This document shows, piece by piece, positions 5,314 through 5,609 of a stretch of DNA of 5,609 bases. The DNA lies in NCBI GenBank assembly GCA_022712735.1, contig JAFLKA010000097.1:1-5609 (forward strand), written 5' to 3'. Below the pieces are notes generated by a model. It did no database searches. It was not told the origin of the DNA and saw only the letters and a program-made list of their open reading frames with translations. This DNA comes from Marinosulfonomonas sp. (lineage in GTDB: Bacteria > Pseudomonadota > Alphaproteobacteria > Rhodobacterales > Rhodobacteraceae). Position numbers and translations under genes: made by a program. Within the stretch, counting starts at the first letter, position 1. Each line of letters starts with the position of its first letter.

Positions 5314-5609
5314 TCAGGCAACCGAAAGGTGTTGGCGGATGTTGCGGGCGTTCTGGGCGTTTTGTGGCATGAGCAGCGCGGCCTCTCGTGGTTTTAGACA
5401 AAACCGTGCGGTTTGCATGGTGTCGGTTTGCGCCCCGAGCAGACCGCGGATTTGCGCCTGTTTTTTGGCGGGCAGGGCAGCGAGCGCCATTTTTCCAGGG
5501 AAAAAGCTTTCGACCCACAGTCCTTCGGCCAGCACGATTTCATGTTGCGCAAACAGGATGTGGTAATATGAAATGGCGTGATCAGGCAGGGTTTGGGCAA
5601 CATCACCGT
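5314..5609 (-). CDS. C-terminal part of a Hint-domain protein (Hint_2 type), 5' end outside window
   Basis: The frame is open from the right edge to a TGA at 5316-5314, giving 97 visible codons. The visible start reads GDVAQTLPDH, then AISYYHILFAQHEIVLAEGL and WVESFFPG. The YxHILFxxHEIVxAxGLxxESFxPG pattern is the end of the Hint_2 (hedgehog/intein-like) domain found in many Rhodobacterales proteins, some secreted and calcium-binding. The remaining 60 or so residues are Ala/Gln/Arg-rich with no clear motif (LPAKKQAQIRGLLG, then an Arg/Asn-rich end). A GTG at 5535 lies inside the conserved motif, so it is not a plausible start. Whether the missing upstream part carries the catalytic Cys block or a passenger domain cannot be seen. 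The gene lies 81 bases upstream of the Ada-like start on the same strand, with no clear terminator between them. The assignment rests on motif recall. Confidence 0.72.
   Translation of the reverse strand, partial: GDVAQTLPDHAISYYHILFAQHEIVLAEGLWVESFFPGKMALAALPAKKQAQIRGLLGAQTDTMQTARFCLKPREAALLMPQNAQNARNIRQHLSVA

Noticed and set aside
1..5609. CRISPR arrays, tRNA or rRNA genes, IS elements, defence or toxin-antitoxin modules
   Set aside because: No regularly spaced repeats, cloverleaf, transposase or terminal inverted repeats were seen on either strand.

Overview
The window looks like chromosomal DNA from an alphaproteobacterium of the order Rhodobacterales (Roseobacter-type). The evidence is an ATP synthase with split b' and b stator genes, the b subunit carrying an N-terminal signal-like segment, moderately high GC, and the C-terminus of a Hint-type protein common in that group. 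I do not name a genus. Most of the window is ordinary core or near-core gene content. I do not see a new defence, mobile or CRISPR system.

Layout: bases 1-947 (+) hold the 3' part of the b' subunit gene and the complete b subunit gene, one base apart, closed by a strong terminator at 971-1001. Bases 1027-1535 (-) form a visibly AT-richer islet: a small multi-spanning membrane protein of unknown function, preceded by an overlapping 24-codon ORF with a very strong Shine-Dalgarno. Bases 1596-1731 (+) are a well-preserved FMN riboswitch (RFN element). It is followed by a possible Shine-Dalgarno-sequestering hairpin and a 10-TM DMT/EamA transporter, best read as the riboflavin importer RibN. From 2744 to the window end all genes are on the minus strand. 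They are a PdhR/FadR-type GntR regulator with its own promoter and a palindromic putative operator, an OmpA/YiaD-like lipoprotein with a strong terminator, an Ada-like AraC-methyltransferase fusion lacking the N-terminal Ada sensor domain, and the C-terminus of a Hint-domain protein running off the right edge.

How the parts work together: the ATP synthase genes are a stator module of F1Fo. The riboswitch and transporter form a self-contained flavin-uptake unit in which intracellular FMN would shut off riboflavin import. The GntR regulator sits alone, without an obvious metabolic operon, so its targets cannot be read from context. Its promoter starts right after the terminator of the OmpA-like gene, and the palindrome over its -10 box suggests autoregulation. 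Ada-like and OmpA-like genes are neighbours on one strand, with no convincing terminator between them and a plausible separate promoter for the latter.
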